Assembly (NCBI RefSeq): GCF_000219725.1
Contig: NC_015732.1
Location: forward strand, 3,106,972 to 3,170,971
Reading direction: 5' to 3'
DNA: 64,000 nucleotides
Origin: Gracilinema caldarium DSM 7334
Lineage (GTDB): Bacteria; Spirochaetota; Spirochaetia; Treponematales; Breznakiellaceae
Both the position numbers and the translations under genes were made by a program. Position 1 is the stretch's first letter, and the number at the start of each line of letters is the position of its first letter. Below are positions 43,607 to 51,853 of this stretch, in pieces. A model generated the notes under the pieces. That model was given only the letters and a program-made list of their open reading frames with translations. It was not told the origin of the DNA and did no database searches.

Positions 43607-45606
43607 ACTTTAAAACCAATAGTATGCTGTAGATGACTGCGGCTTTTGAGTTCTAGTTCCAGTTCGCTGATTATTTCTTGGGGTGTCGGACTATCTACGA
43701 ACGCAAGCCTTTTTGCAACGCTTGAAAAGTCGCCAGGGACCAGGCCTTCCAAGTTGTGGATACGAAAACAAGCTTCTGTATCAAAGGTTATATGGGAAAA
43801 ATAGCGGCGGGCCAAAGTAAGACGCTGATCTGGAGTTGGCGGGTAGAATTCAACCTTATAGGGGAAACGGCGGAAGCTTGCACCATCCAGGGCCTTAATA
43901 AAGTTAGTTGTGGCAATAAACAGGCCCTTAAAATCATCCATCTGATTAAGAAATTCATTGGTCTGACTGCGTTCCCAACTCCTTTCATTTTTTTCGCGGT
44001 TAAGGATAAAAGAATCGGCTTCATCTAAAATCAGGACATTGTTTTCAGCTTCCTTAAAGGCATCACGGATCCGATCTTCCGTAACACCAACATAAGGACT
44101 AAAAAGATCGCTTGCCCTTTTAATGATAGGCTGAAGTTGTAACTCAGTGGCAATATGAATAGCCAAGGCTGATTTTCCCGTACCGGGTAATCCATAAAAA
44201 AGGATATTTAATCCTTGCTGGGTTCGAGAAAATGTATCATACCATTTTTTAATCCGATCTAAAAGGACATAGGGATCTATTGAAAGATGTAAAAGCCCCA
44301 CATCAATTTCTTCAATTTTATTATTTATCTTCTGATTGTCTTTCATAAGCATTTCCTGACTGCGGCTGAGCATATCCTTGGCCACCTCTAGAATCCGTTC
44401 CTGGCTTTCGCAGTCTTCCTTGAGTAGGGAACAAATTTCATAGACCTGACGTATCCGAGATGGGTTTGCCTTAAAATCCTTGGCAAGTTTATCTATATCC
44501 GTAGAAGAAAAGAGGTTCGTAACATTATTGTTTGTTTCCCACATTTGTTTTCTATATTGAATACTTGCGGGTTTAAAACCAATGATAATGTGCATTCGGC
44601 GCAGGACTGAAGCTGGAATTCTGTTAGTTTGATTAGTGATGAATATTATTTTTATTGTTGCATTATCTAAAAATTGATTAACAATCGCTTTGAACGTCGA
44701 AGGTGTACCCTGGGCAGAAAGCACGTCTTCGCTGTTTAAAAGAGTATCCGCTTCATCAATAATGAGAACCTCTTTTTTTGAGTCCAATAATTTTGCTGAA
44801 AGATAGAGATTTGAAAGAGGACGGCTACCATCCACATCGTCGGTCATCAAACTATAGGGGATTAGATTACACGAAAGAGAGAGGGCTTTGCTCAACTCTG
44901 ATTTTCCAGTCCCTGGCTCACCATAAAAAAGTAAAAAAGCAGGACCATGGCGCTTTAACGCCGCTTTAGCAGAAAGTATGGTTGCCTCAGGCAGATCAAA
45001 GGTTTCTAAGGCAAAATAGGGCGGCTCTAGAACATGCAATAAAAATGATGAAAGGGGCCGATTGTTTATATCTTCCAGGTAATTATGCACATATTTATTT
45101 AAGCCAACTCTGATATTTATGTGCCTTAAATCAAATAATGCAAACCTTTCAAATTCCAATAAACCTAACTTTCCCATAGGACTATGCAGTCTAAGTTCTG
45201 CTACAAGCTCATTTTTCGATATGTGGACCCAAGTAGTAAGTATAACCAATTGGCAGGCCGCAGATTGTTTTTCAAAATATGCAGTAAAAGCATTCATACT
45301 ACCATAAATGTACAGGAACTCTACTATTTTGATGTGATGAGCCTGTAAATTAAAACGGTCTGCCAGCTCTGTCAGCTTAGGGTTTGTCCGTTGCATATGC
45401 ATCGATACATATTCTTTGATTTCGTTAACTGCCTTATCCCGGTTTACACTGTCTTTTTCCTCCGCCGATATATTTGGAATGAGCACTTTTAATAAATCAC
45501 ACTGATTGTGAATAAGATCATACAAATCATCACCATGTTCCTGTGTATTCCAGCATTGCAGTAAAAGCTCAGTATAACGATAATCCCAGTAGGTAAAGCC
45601 CTCCAT
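43603..45606 (-). CDS. double AAA+ ATPase of a defence-like locus
   Basis: 667 residues from the ATG at 45606, with GGAGG 7 nt upstream. The first 200 residues are a helical domain of no recognised family. Two AAA+ modules follow: Walker A GEPGTGKS (229-236) with Walker B VLIIDEAD (280-287), and Walker A GLPGTGKS (472-479) with Walker B VLILDEAD (524-531). Module 2 has sensor FIATTN (563-568) and a paired Arg at SFRRFP. A tandem CDC48-like AAA layout without a protease domain suggests a remodelling motor. It is the last gene on the strand after two DUF262 genes and is preceded by one copy of a 21-nt repeat. Role in phage defence is inferred only from neighbours. Confidence 0.85.
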   Translation of the reverse strand: MEGFTYWDYRYTELLLQCWNTQEHGDDLYDLIHNQCDLLKVLIPNISAEEKDSVNRDKAVNEIKEYVSMHMQRTNPKLTELADRFNLQAHHIKIVEFLYIYGSMNAFTAYFEKQSAACQLVILTTWVHISKNELVAELRLHSPMGKLGLLEFERFALFDLRHINIRVGLNKYVHNYLEDINNRPLSSFLLHVLEPPYFALETFDLPEATILSAKAALKRHGPAFLLFYGEPGTGKSELSKALSLSCNLIPYSLMTDDVDGSRPLSNLYLSAKLLDSKKEVLIIDEADTLLNSEDVLSAQGTPSTFKAIVNQFLDNATIKIIFITNQTNRIPASVLRRMHIIIGFKPASIQYRKQMWETNNNVTNLFSSTDIDKLAKDFKANPSRIRQVYEICSLLKEDCESQERILEVAKDMLSRSQEMLMKDNQKINNKIEEIDVGLLHLSIDPYVLLDRIKKWYDTFSRTQQGLNILFYGLPGTGKSALAIHIATELQLQPIIKRASDLFSPYVGVTEDRIRDAFKEAENNVLILDEADSFILNREKNERSWERSQTNEFLNQMDDFKGLFIATTNFIKALDGASFRRFPYKVEFYPPTPDQRLTLARRYFSHITFDTEACFRIHNLEGLVPGDFSSVAKRLAFVDSPTPQEIISELELELKSRSHLQHTIGFKV

Positions 45607-45638
45607 ACTAAAACCTCCAGGATTATTGTAAATTACAG

Positions 45639-45659
45639 GAGTGCCAAATCCGGTCACAG
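45639..45659. repeat. 21-nt direct repeat, copy 1
   Basis: This 21-mer, beginning GAGTGCCAAA and ending CCGGTCACAG, recurs at 49274-49294 with one mismatch (A/T at position 10). It sits 4 nt after the DUF262 stop and 33 nt before the AAA+ start codon. It may be a shared operator or the scar of an insertion. Confidence 0.75.
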
Positions 45660-45663
45660 GTGG

Positions 45664-47427
45664 CTATGGATGAGAAGAAATAGGCGTATTTTGTGATAAA
45701 TAAATATCAACTAACTTTTTTATTTCTTCTTGATGTTTTCTAATTTGCTCTTTACCCCATGTATTGTTTTCAAAACTTTCAAACATTATGAGGCGCTTCA
45801 AACTTGAATTATCATCCTGGAATAATTTTTTCTTATCGATTGGGTTTTCCTTATTACCTTTCGAATTTTGAGATGCGGAAATTAAACATAAATTTCCTAT
45901 TCCATTATAAAGAGAAATATTCTCAGGATCATTTCGTCGGGCATGTTCTTGCGATAAAAGATGCTCTCTAGAAGTTAATTGCCTGAATTTAAAATTATTA
46001 AATTTATTTTTTATGTTTTCTATTTTATTTATAATAGTATCTGGAGCGCCTTCTTTCTTTTCCTTATAAAGTTTCCAAAGTAAAAAATCTATAAAATAGA
46101 GATTATATATAGTTATATTAGGGTAGCTTAAACAAACTCTATTAAACTTACTTTTTGCTATTTCCCACAATTCTTGTCTATACTTTTCTGCGGTAGGATT
46201 CTCGTTTTTGCTAAGCCATTTCATTATTTTATGTAACCAATCATTATACGTGTTACTAGAATCAGAATAATACAACATCAGTTCTATTTTAACTATCTCT
46301 TCATCATCTTCAAAGGTTTTGATTATCGTATTAGAATCGGCATTATCTAATTTTCTAATACCCCAATTTTGTTTTGTTTCATCTGCATTTGTTATATCTT
46401 GTTTGATTACATAGGTATCAAACATCTTTCGATATTTCAGTAAATCATTAATAAATATTTTAGGTTCTGGATCGATTTCTTTAAATTGTTGTAAAAGTTT
46501 TTTATCATCAAGTGCTACTTGTTCATACCTTAACTTTAACACTTGTAGTAAAAAATTAGAGAAATTTATTATAGACTTGTATTTATCTTGAGTATATTTT
46601 TCTTTATTAATAGTATCTTTATCATTATTATGTTCAATAATTTCCTTTAATGTATAAGAGACGTGATCATTCGTTTCATTATCTGCATCTTCCATTTTTA
46701 CATTTACATAATTGGACATATCTGAACAAGCTTCCCATATCATAGCAAATTTTTGGTGATCCATTTCATCATCAGTAGCGAGCTTTCCCATCAAAAGTGC
46801 TTTTACAATTTCGTGTTTCTCTAGCTGTTCACCTCGATTGTTCATTATTTCAAAATAATGATTTAAATCTGTATCTTTTGGTATATCTACATGGAATAAA
46901 TAAACTTTATTATAAAATGTATCTGAAAAATCTGTAACATTTTCTATAGATCTTAATTCTTCTTGGATAATTTCTATCGCATCTTTGATCGCAACTATAC
47001 TTATATCTTGGTCATTAAAATCACATAATACATTTATAAAATCGTTTTTATCAGTATTGTACAAACGATCTATATAGTTTTGAACCCTTTTTCGAGAATC
47101 GAACTTAAGGTTCGATGTTTTAACAACAAATAGTATATCATTATCTTTATTCTCATAATTCCAATTTTTTAAGACTAGATTTATCAATACAAGCGTTGTA
47201 AACCTTTGCTGGCCATCAACCAACTCAAAAACACCATCTTCACGTTTAAAACAAACTAGAGAACCTAGATAATAATTTTTACTTTCTCCATTTTGCGAAT
47301 ATTCATTGATATCCCTAATTAACTGAGCTATTTCAGTCTTCTCCCAAGCGTAATTGCGTTGATATCGTGGGATTATATAATAATTATTTGATAATATTTC
47401 TTCTATGCTTAAGGGCTCATATTTCAT
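45664..47427 (-). CDS. DUF262/HNH (GmrSD-like) protein
   Basis: 587 residues. The N-terminal DUF262 ParB/Srx-like domain has IPRYQRNYAWE (19-29) and the signature DGQQRFTTL (71-79). A long A+T-rich, Lys/Asn/Glu-rich middle follows. The C-terminal DUF1524-like HNH part (487-535) has REHLLSQEHARR and IGNLCLISASQNSKGN. This is the architecture of GmrSD-type modification-dependent restriction enzymes, fused in one chain. One base line in the gene counts to about 17% G+C, far below the rest of the window, a sign of transfer. It overlaps the broken DUF262 gene by 11 bp. Confidence 0.85.
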   Translation of the reverse strand: MKYEPLSIEEILSNNYYIIPRYQRNYAWEKTEIAQLIRDINEYSQNGESKNYYLGSLVCFKREDGVFELVDGQQRFTTLVLINLVLKNWNYENKDNDILFVVKTSNLKFDSRKRVQNYIDRLYNTDKNDFINVLCDFNDQDISIVAIKDAIEIIQEELRSIENVTDFSDTFYNKVYLFHVDIPKDTDLNHYFEIMNNRGEQLEKHEIVKALLMGKLATDDEMDHQKFAMIWEACSDMSNYVNVKMEDADNETNDHVSYTLKEIIEHNNDKDTINKEKYTQDKYKSIINFSNFLLQVLKLRYEQVALDDKKLLQQFKEIDPEPKIFINDLLKYRKMFDTYVIKQDITNADETKQNWGIRKLDNADSNTIIKTFEDDEEIVKIELMLYYSDSSNTYNDWLHKIMKWLSKNENPTAEKYRQELWEIAKSKFNRVCLSYPNITIYNLYFIDFLLWKLYKEKKEGAPDTIINKIENIKNKFNNFKFRQLTSREHLLSQEHARRNDPENISLYNGIGNLCLISASQNSKGNKENPIDKKKLFQDDNSSLKRLIMFESFENNTWGKEQIRKHQEEIKKLVDIYLSQNTPISSHP

Positions 47428-48781
47428 TTTCTATTCCTCCATATATAAATTTACATATTTTTTCAGTTCCAATAACACTACTTTCATTTTTCTTTTTATA
47501 ATTTTTAAATTGATAATCATGTAAATCGGCTGGGCTTAGACTATTGCTTATTCTATTAAAAACTTTTATTGCTTCACTATGTATAATTGTTTCTACAGTA
47601 ATTCTATTCTTCTCGCAACGCAATGTATAAACTAATTTATAAAATGCTTGATAAATATTTTCAAAATCATCATTAATAAAGCCAAATTTATCAATGAATG
47701 CTATCATAATATTCTCAAATAGATTTCTAACTTTTTCATCTCCGCTCCTCGACCAGCCACTATATCCAAAACAATATTCTTCATAAAATTCAACAAATTG
47801 TTTTGATTTTGCTTTTATTTCATCTTCTTTATTTAAATCAAATATCTGCTCACGAAGACTAATATAATAATCAACATATTCAAAAAATCTTTTACCGTTA
47901 ATTATGGGGCTTGTAATTTAGAATGGGAAAGTTTGCGCAACATTTAAATTTATTAATATTTTATTTTTTTTTAAATTTTCAAATAATCCATCTAACATTC
48001 GTATTCCGGTTTCATAAGGATATATTTGGGGTTGTTTAAGTGAAACACCTTTAAATTCGTCTATTTCATCTTTTGTAAAATTATATTTATATTCATTTTT
48101 ACTCCATTTACGAATTCTAAAGAGATGATTGCCGAGTATTGGTTTTAAAGATCCGTTACTTATCGATTTTTCCCATCGTTCAACACATTTTTCTCGTTCT
48201 TCTTCACTATCGGACTCCATTTCACGTAAATGAAATGCTTTTAATAAATCATACGGTTCAAGTGGTTTACCTCTTGCATTTTGAGCATCAAATAGTTGAA
48301 ATGCTTCTTCCTGATCAAGAACTGTAAATAGAACAACTTCACATTTGTTCATGATTTTTCTTCTAAAATCTTTTTTATCTTTATCGTTTTCCAGTTTTGC
48401 ACTTATCCATTGATTTATTACATGGTAATTATAAACAATATTGTTTTTTGAAATAGCATTGTTTTTAATTGGTTTGTTTAGTAATAACACATCTTCTTTG
48501 TCATTTTTTTCGTCTAACGCGTATAATAATATAGAAATGGTTATAAGTCTCTGCTGTCCATCTACAATATCATATTTACCATTATTCTCGTGAAGAATTA
48601 TATTTCCAATTCTAAAATCCTTATTTTTAATAAGGATATATTCATAAATATCTTCTAAGAGCTGAAAAACATTTTTATCAGTCCATTTATATGGTCGTTG
48701 ATACTCAGGGATCTCCAGATTTAATGTTTTATCTAGCAAAGCATTTAATTTTATTATTTCTTGTGTTGGTGTTGTAGCCAT
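47417..48781 (-). pseudogene. second DUF262-domain gene, interrupted by one in-frame TAA
   Basis: A 455-codon frame broken at codon 288 by TAA (47918-47920). The first part has the DUF262 motifs IPEYQRPYKW (24-33) and DGQQRLITI (74-82), plus FQLFDAQNARGKPLEPYDLLKAFHLRE. After the stop the same frame continues without another break as ITSPIINGKRFFEYVDYY through to IYGGIENEI. CAA to TAA is the simplest cause (Gln in 'FQITSPIINGK'). There is no clear HNH domain. The ATG at 48781 has AGAGGA upstream, and a TTGATA-17-TAAAAT promoter precedes it. A truncated 287-residue product with an intact DUF262 domain could still be made. Very low G+C like the neighbour. Confidence 0.75.
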
Positions 48782-48830
48782 ACTATTCCTCTTTATAAAA
48801 GCCAAAACTATTAAAAATAATAAAATATAT

Positions 48831-48859
48831 ATTTTAACATGGGAATTATAATTTATCAA
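48831..48859 (-). promoter_or_regulatory. internal promoter ahead of the DUF262 pair
   Basis: Reading down: TTGATA (48859-48854), 17 nt, TAAAAT (48836-48831), with a leader of about 45 nt ahead of the ATG at 48781. The two DUF262 genes could be expressed independently of the unknown gene upstream. Confidence 0.45.
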
Positions 48860-48887
48860 ACACAATTTTAAATCATTATGTTTCCCT

Positions 48888-49292
48888 CTATTCTATTGTC
48901 ACCAGCTGAAATAACTCATCATAATAATACACAAAACGGCCATGCTGAAAACCAATGAGTGCTTTTTTATCCTTTTTTTTATAATTTATTACAACCTCTT
49001 TTATCCCAATACAGGGCTCTGATATGTGCTCCCTTGCAACACCATTTGAGCACCTATCCAAAGATACATACCAAAAGTCATTGCAAATAAGGTAATACTC
49101 TTCTGTAGCCGCAAGGAAACGGTACCCCTTACGTTCATACCGTCCTAGTAGTTCTCTTTTCTCTGTACCATTTTTTATTTCATAGCTAACTAAATAGTTT
49201 TCATCTTGGGTTATCATATAGGTGGATAAAACAGCTACTGTTTCCTCTTGCACATAATCAATGTACCCTATAAGAGTGCCAATTCCGGTCAC
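48888..49292 (-). CDS. 134-residue protein of unknown function in the defence-like locus
   Basis: 134 residues in the longest frame, rich in Tyr and charged residues (YYLICNDFWYVSLDRCSNG, IGFQHGRFVYYYDELFQLVTIE), all-beta in character, without signal peptide or known motif. The GTG at 49292 lies inside copy 2 of the 21-nt repeat and has no ribosome site. A GTG at codon 14 or the ATG at codon 26 are possible alternatives, so the start is uncertain. The gene is divergent from the WYL regulator and leads the strand carrying the DUF262 and AAA+ genes. It could be a genuine small component or the remnant of a larger gene. Confidence 0.5.
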   Translation of the reverse strand: MTGIGTLIGYIDYVQEETVAVLSTYMITQDENYLVSYEIKNGTEKRELLGRYERKGYRFLAATEEYYLICNDFWYVSLDRCSNGVAREHISEPCIGIKEVVINYKKKDKKALIGFQHGRFVYYYDELFQLVTIE

Positions 49293-49294
49293 AG
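49274..49294. repeat. 21-nt direct repeat, copy 2
   Basis: The sequence matches 45639-45659 except for one base. It lies 12 bp upstream of the -35 box of the WYL regulator gene, in the divergent control region with the 134-residue gene. Confidence 0.75.
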
Positions 49295-49306
49295 ATATTT
49301 CATCAT

Positions 49307-49335
49307 TTGCAGAAATGCCTATAGTAGGTCATAAT
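49307..49335 (+). promoter_or_regulatory. promoter of the WYL regulator gene, leaderless arrangement
   Basis: TTGCAG (49307-49312), 17 nt, CATAAT (49330-49335), 9 nt, then ATG at 49345, with no Shine-Dalgarno. Confidence 0.5.
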
Positions 49336-49344
49336 TACCATATC

Positions 49345-50331
49345 ATGTATAAACAATTATCAGAGATACTTACGGCGGCCCGATTAATATCCCGTACCAG
49401 CGGCGCAACGATTAAGGAGCTCGAAAACCACCTGCATCTATCCCGCCGTTCTGTATATCGGCTTCTGGATACTTTGGAAGAACTTGGGTATCCCTTGTAT
49501 GATGAATTTCATGGCAAAGAACGGGTCATTTTTCTTAATGAACACCGGGACAACCTGCGCTGGTGGATTCCCTATCCTCAGGTAGAGCTTAACTCAGAAG
49601 ATATCATACTCTTAGAGTATTTATTTAAAGAAGCCGCAAAGACCTCAGCGGTGGCCAACGAGATAAGACGGCTCAAAGAAAAATTGGGGCCCCTGCTGGC
49701 AGAAGGCGGCTACACCCTTGCTGGCGACCTTCATCAATCTGGAATTCTTCCTGCGCCTTCCCTTTCCAAAAAGTTTGATGCATCTAAACACCAGCTTCTT
49801 AAAACCATACTCCAGGGCATACAAGAGCGCGCAGTCTGCATTGTTTCCTATCAAGCCATATCGAGCGCAACGGTAAAAACCTTTCGTATTCATCCCCTTA
49901 TATTGATGGAAAAATATGGCGGTTTGTACCTTTTCGTGTTTGTTCCCTACTATGGAAACATTCGTATATTAGCCGTCGAACGCATTAAAAACTTTGAGCT
50001 TACCGAAGAAGAATTTGCTATGCCAGCCCACTTTACTCCCGAGCCATGGCTAACAGACCCCTTTGGCATTATACTCAACAAAACCTTTACAGCCCGTATT
50101 TGGTTTTCTCCGGAACAAGCCCCCTATATTCAAGAACTGAATTGGCCCGAAGGGTCCAATCTGGAAACCCAAAATGATGGGTCCCTGATCCTTACCGTAC
50201 AAACAGCCGCTGATTATGAACTAAAACGCTGGGTTCTCAGTTTCGGTTCATCAGCCTGTTTGCTCGAACCTGAGCATTTACGAAGGGAAATACAAAAGGA
50301 ACTTCAGGATATGGAAAATCTGTATCAATAA
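49345..50331 (+). CDS. WYL-domain transcriptional regulator
   Basis: 328 residues from the ATG at 49345, the natural start of the helix-turn-helix domain (YKQLSEILTAARLISRTSGATIKELENHLHLSRRSVYRLLDTLEELG, an HTH_11/DeoR-like fold). A WYL domain follows at about 150-235, with VSYQAISSATVKTFRIHPL in the ligand-binding position and the usual W-Y-L replaced (GLYLFVFVPY). A C-terminal WCX-like domain ends the protein (about 235-325). WYL regulators of the BrxR/CapW group control phage-defence loci and sense nucleic-acid-related signals. Here it is divergent from the AAA+/DUF262 cluster. It may bind the repeated 21-mer. The ligand is unknown. Confidence 0.85.
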   Translation: MYKQLSEILTAARLISRTSGATIKELENHLHLSRRSVYRLLDTLEELGYPLYDEFHGKERVIFLNEHRDNLRWWIPYPQVELNSEDIILLEYLFKEAAKTSAVANEIRRLKEKLGPLLAEGGYTLAGDLHQSGILPAPSLSKKFDASKHQLLKTILQGIQERAVCIVSYQAISSATVKTFRIHPLILMEKYGGLYLFVFVPYYGNIRILAVERIKNFELTEEEFAMPAHFTPEPWLTDPFGIILNKTFTARIWFSPEQAPYIQELNWPEGSNLETQNDGSLILTVQTAADYELKRWVLSFGSSACLLEPEHLRREIQKELQDMENLYQ

Positions 50332-50341
50332 CTAAAAAAAT

Positions 50342-50371
50342 TTGACAATAAATAAAAGCACTATCTACACT
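50342..50371 (+). promoter_or_regulatory. promoter of the lipoprotein gene at 50401
   Basis: TTGACA (50342-50347), 18 nt, TACACT (50366-50371), and a short leader with AAGGGG before the ATG. It is an ordinary leadered promoter. Confidence 0.55.
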
Positions 50372-50400
50372 TAGTACAAGAACGTTCCAAGGGGTTATCC

Positions 50401-51039
50401 ATGAAGAACAAAACTTTTTTCCTCCTTATTTTAGCAATGACTTTGCTATTATCTTCCTGTATTGAAATAACCCAACATATCAGATTGGAAAACAATACCA
50501 TAATAAACAACACAAGAATTGTTATTCAAAAAGCCTTGCTTACTATGGCCCAGAGTTATGGTAATGATTCTGACCTGTCATCACTTGAATTTAACGATGA
50601 AACAATCTATCAAATTAGTGAACAAATACCAAAAGAAAATTTTGTATCAATTAAAAAAGTCAATAATGAATTAGAAAATGGTCTTGAGATAACTGTTCGA
50701 TACCCGCGAACTAAAAGACCCACAGTACAGAATGATGATGTTGCACCAATCTTTTATCCCTATTTAAAAAATAAAACCTTGGTTGTAGAATTTAATAATA
50801 TGAGTTCTACCAATATTGATGAAAATAATCAAATGGTTTCGGCTATACTTTCTGGCTTTAAATATCGCTTGTTTATTGATAGTTCCGTATTAAGTTCACC
50901 CAAAAAGGCAACTTTATATACTAAAGATGAAGAAACGACCTATACTATGCCTCTAATAAACTATTCAAACTTTACTCTGGTAGAAATATCCATGGCATAT
51001 CTCTTAAGCGGCCAATCTTTACGTTTGGTAATTGAGTAA
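50401..51039 (+). CDS. lipoprotein of unknown function
   Basis: 212 residues with a clear signal peptide and lipobox LSSC (Cys20). The mature protein is beta-rich and polar (ITQHIRLENNTIINNTRIVIQK, LEITVRYPRTKRP, TLVVEFNNMSST), similar in pattern to YdgA-like or spirochaetal surface lipoproteins but with no recognised domain. A ribosome site AAGGGG lies 7 nt upstream. It stands alone, after the WYL regulator and converging with the ABC transporter genes. Confidence 0.7.
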   Translation: MKNKTFFLLILAMTLLLSSCIEITQHIRLENNTIINNTRIVIQKALLTMAQSYGNDSDLSSLEFNDETIYQISEQIPKENFVSIKKVNNELENGLEITVRYPRTKRPTVQNDDVAPIFYPYLKNKTLVVEFNNMSSTNIDENNQMVSAILSGFKYRLFIDSSVLSSPKKATLYTKDEETTYTMPLINYSNFTLVEISMAYLLSGQSLRLVIE

Positions 51040-51058
51040 GGGGCGCTTTTTAAGAAGT

Positions 51059-51853
51059 CTATTCCACCAACAACGCCCGGTCGCCAGCAAATTCCTGTTT
51101 GCGAATTTCGCGGAAACGATGTACCAGGGCATCTACGGTAAGGCTCGATTTTTCTGTGCCTGAGACATCCATGATGATTTCACCCTTATCCATCATGACG
51201 AGCCGGTTTCCAATAGTGATAGCCCGAGCCATGTCGTGGGTAACCATGATGACCGAAAGCTCATATTCCTGGGCAAAGCGTTGAGTAAGTTCCAAAACCT
51301 TTTCCGCATTGGCAGGGTCCAGGGCGGCGGTATGCTCATCCAGAAGGAGGATGCTTGGCCGGGCAATGACCGCCATAAGGAGGGTAAGGGCTTGCCGCTG
51401 ACCTCCAGAAAGACGGCTCACATTTTCTTTCATACGGTTTTCCAAACCGATACCCAATTCGGCAAGCCGGTCCCGAAACTCTACCTTTCGCGCCCGGGTC
51501 ATCGCAATGGTAAGGGGTTTCCGTCCCTTCCGGGCCGCCACAGCCAGGTTGTCTTCCACGGTCATTTCTGCGGCGGTCCCCGCCAGGGGGTCCTGAAACA
51601 CCCGGCCGATCGATCGGGCGCGAAGGTACTCCGGTTCGCCGGTCCGATCGATCCCATCGATCACTATGGAGCCTGAGCTGGGGCGAACCGATCCGGCGAT
51701 AAGGTTCAGCAGGGTGCTCTTGCCGGCTCCATTGGAACCAATGACGGTGACAAAATCCCCCTGTCCGATCATCAATCTAATGGAATTTAAAGCCCTTCGT
51801 TCATCGGGGGTATTGGCATTAAAAACGACGATACAATCCTGCAGACTGATCAT
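51059..51853 (-). CDS. ABC transporter ATPase of the TrpX-type importer
   Basis: 264 residues from the ATG at 51853, whose ATGA overlaps the permease stop; GGAGGAAG is upstream. Walker A GSNGAGKS (39-46), signature RLSGGQRQALTLLMAV, Walker B ILLLDEHTAALDP and switch His in IMVTHD. It is the third gene of a binding protein-permease-ATPase set of the ABC family using ABC_sub_bind lipoproteins (TrpXYZ/YckB-like). It powers uptake of the solute bound by the lipoprotein. The longer frame back to 51922 is inside the permease gene and unlikely. Confidence 0.88.
   Translation of the reverse strand: MISLQDCIVVFNANTPDERRALNSIRLMIGQGDFVTVIGSNGAGKSTLLNLIAGSVRPSSGSIVIDGIDRTGEPEYLRARSIGRVFQDPLAGTAAEMTVEDNLAVAARKGRKPLTIAMTRARKVEFRDRLAELGIGLENRMKENVSRLSGGQRQALTLLMAVIARPSILLLDEHTAALDPANAEKVLELTQRFAQEYELSVIMVTHDMARAITIGNRLVMMDKGEIIMDVSGTEKSSLTVDALVHRFREIRKQEFAGDRALLVE

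Noticed and set aside
43422-43619. Open frame covering the tRNA-linked element
   Set aside because: It is made of the inverted repeats and hairpins, has no ribosome site, and its protein is Arg-rich and unlike any family.
45639-45659. Sigma54 (-24/-12) promoter, because the repeat contains TGGCAC on the minus strand
   Set aside because: The GC of the -12 element is not present at the right distance in either copy.
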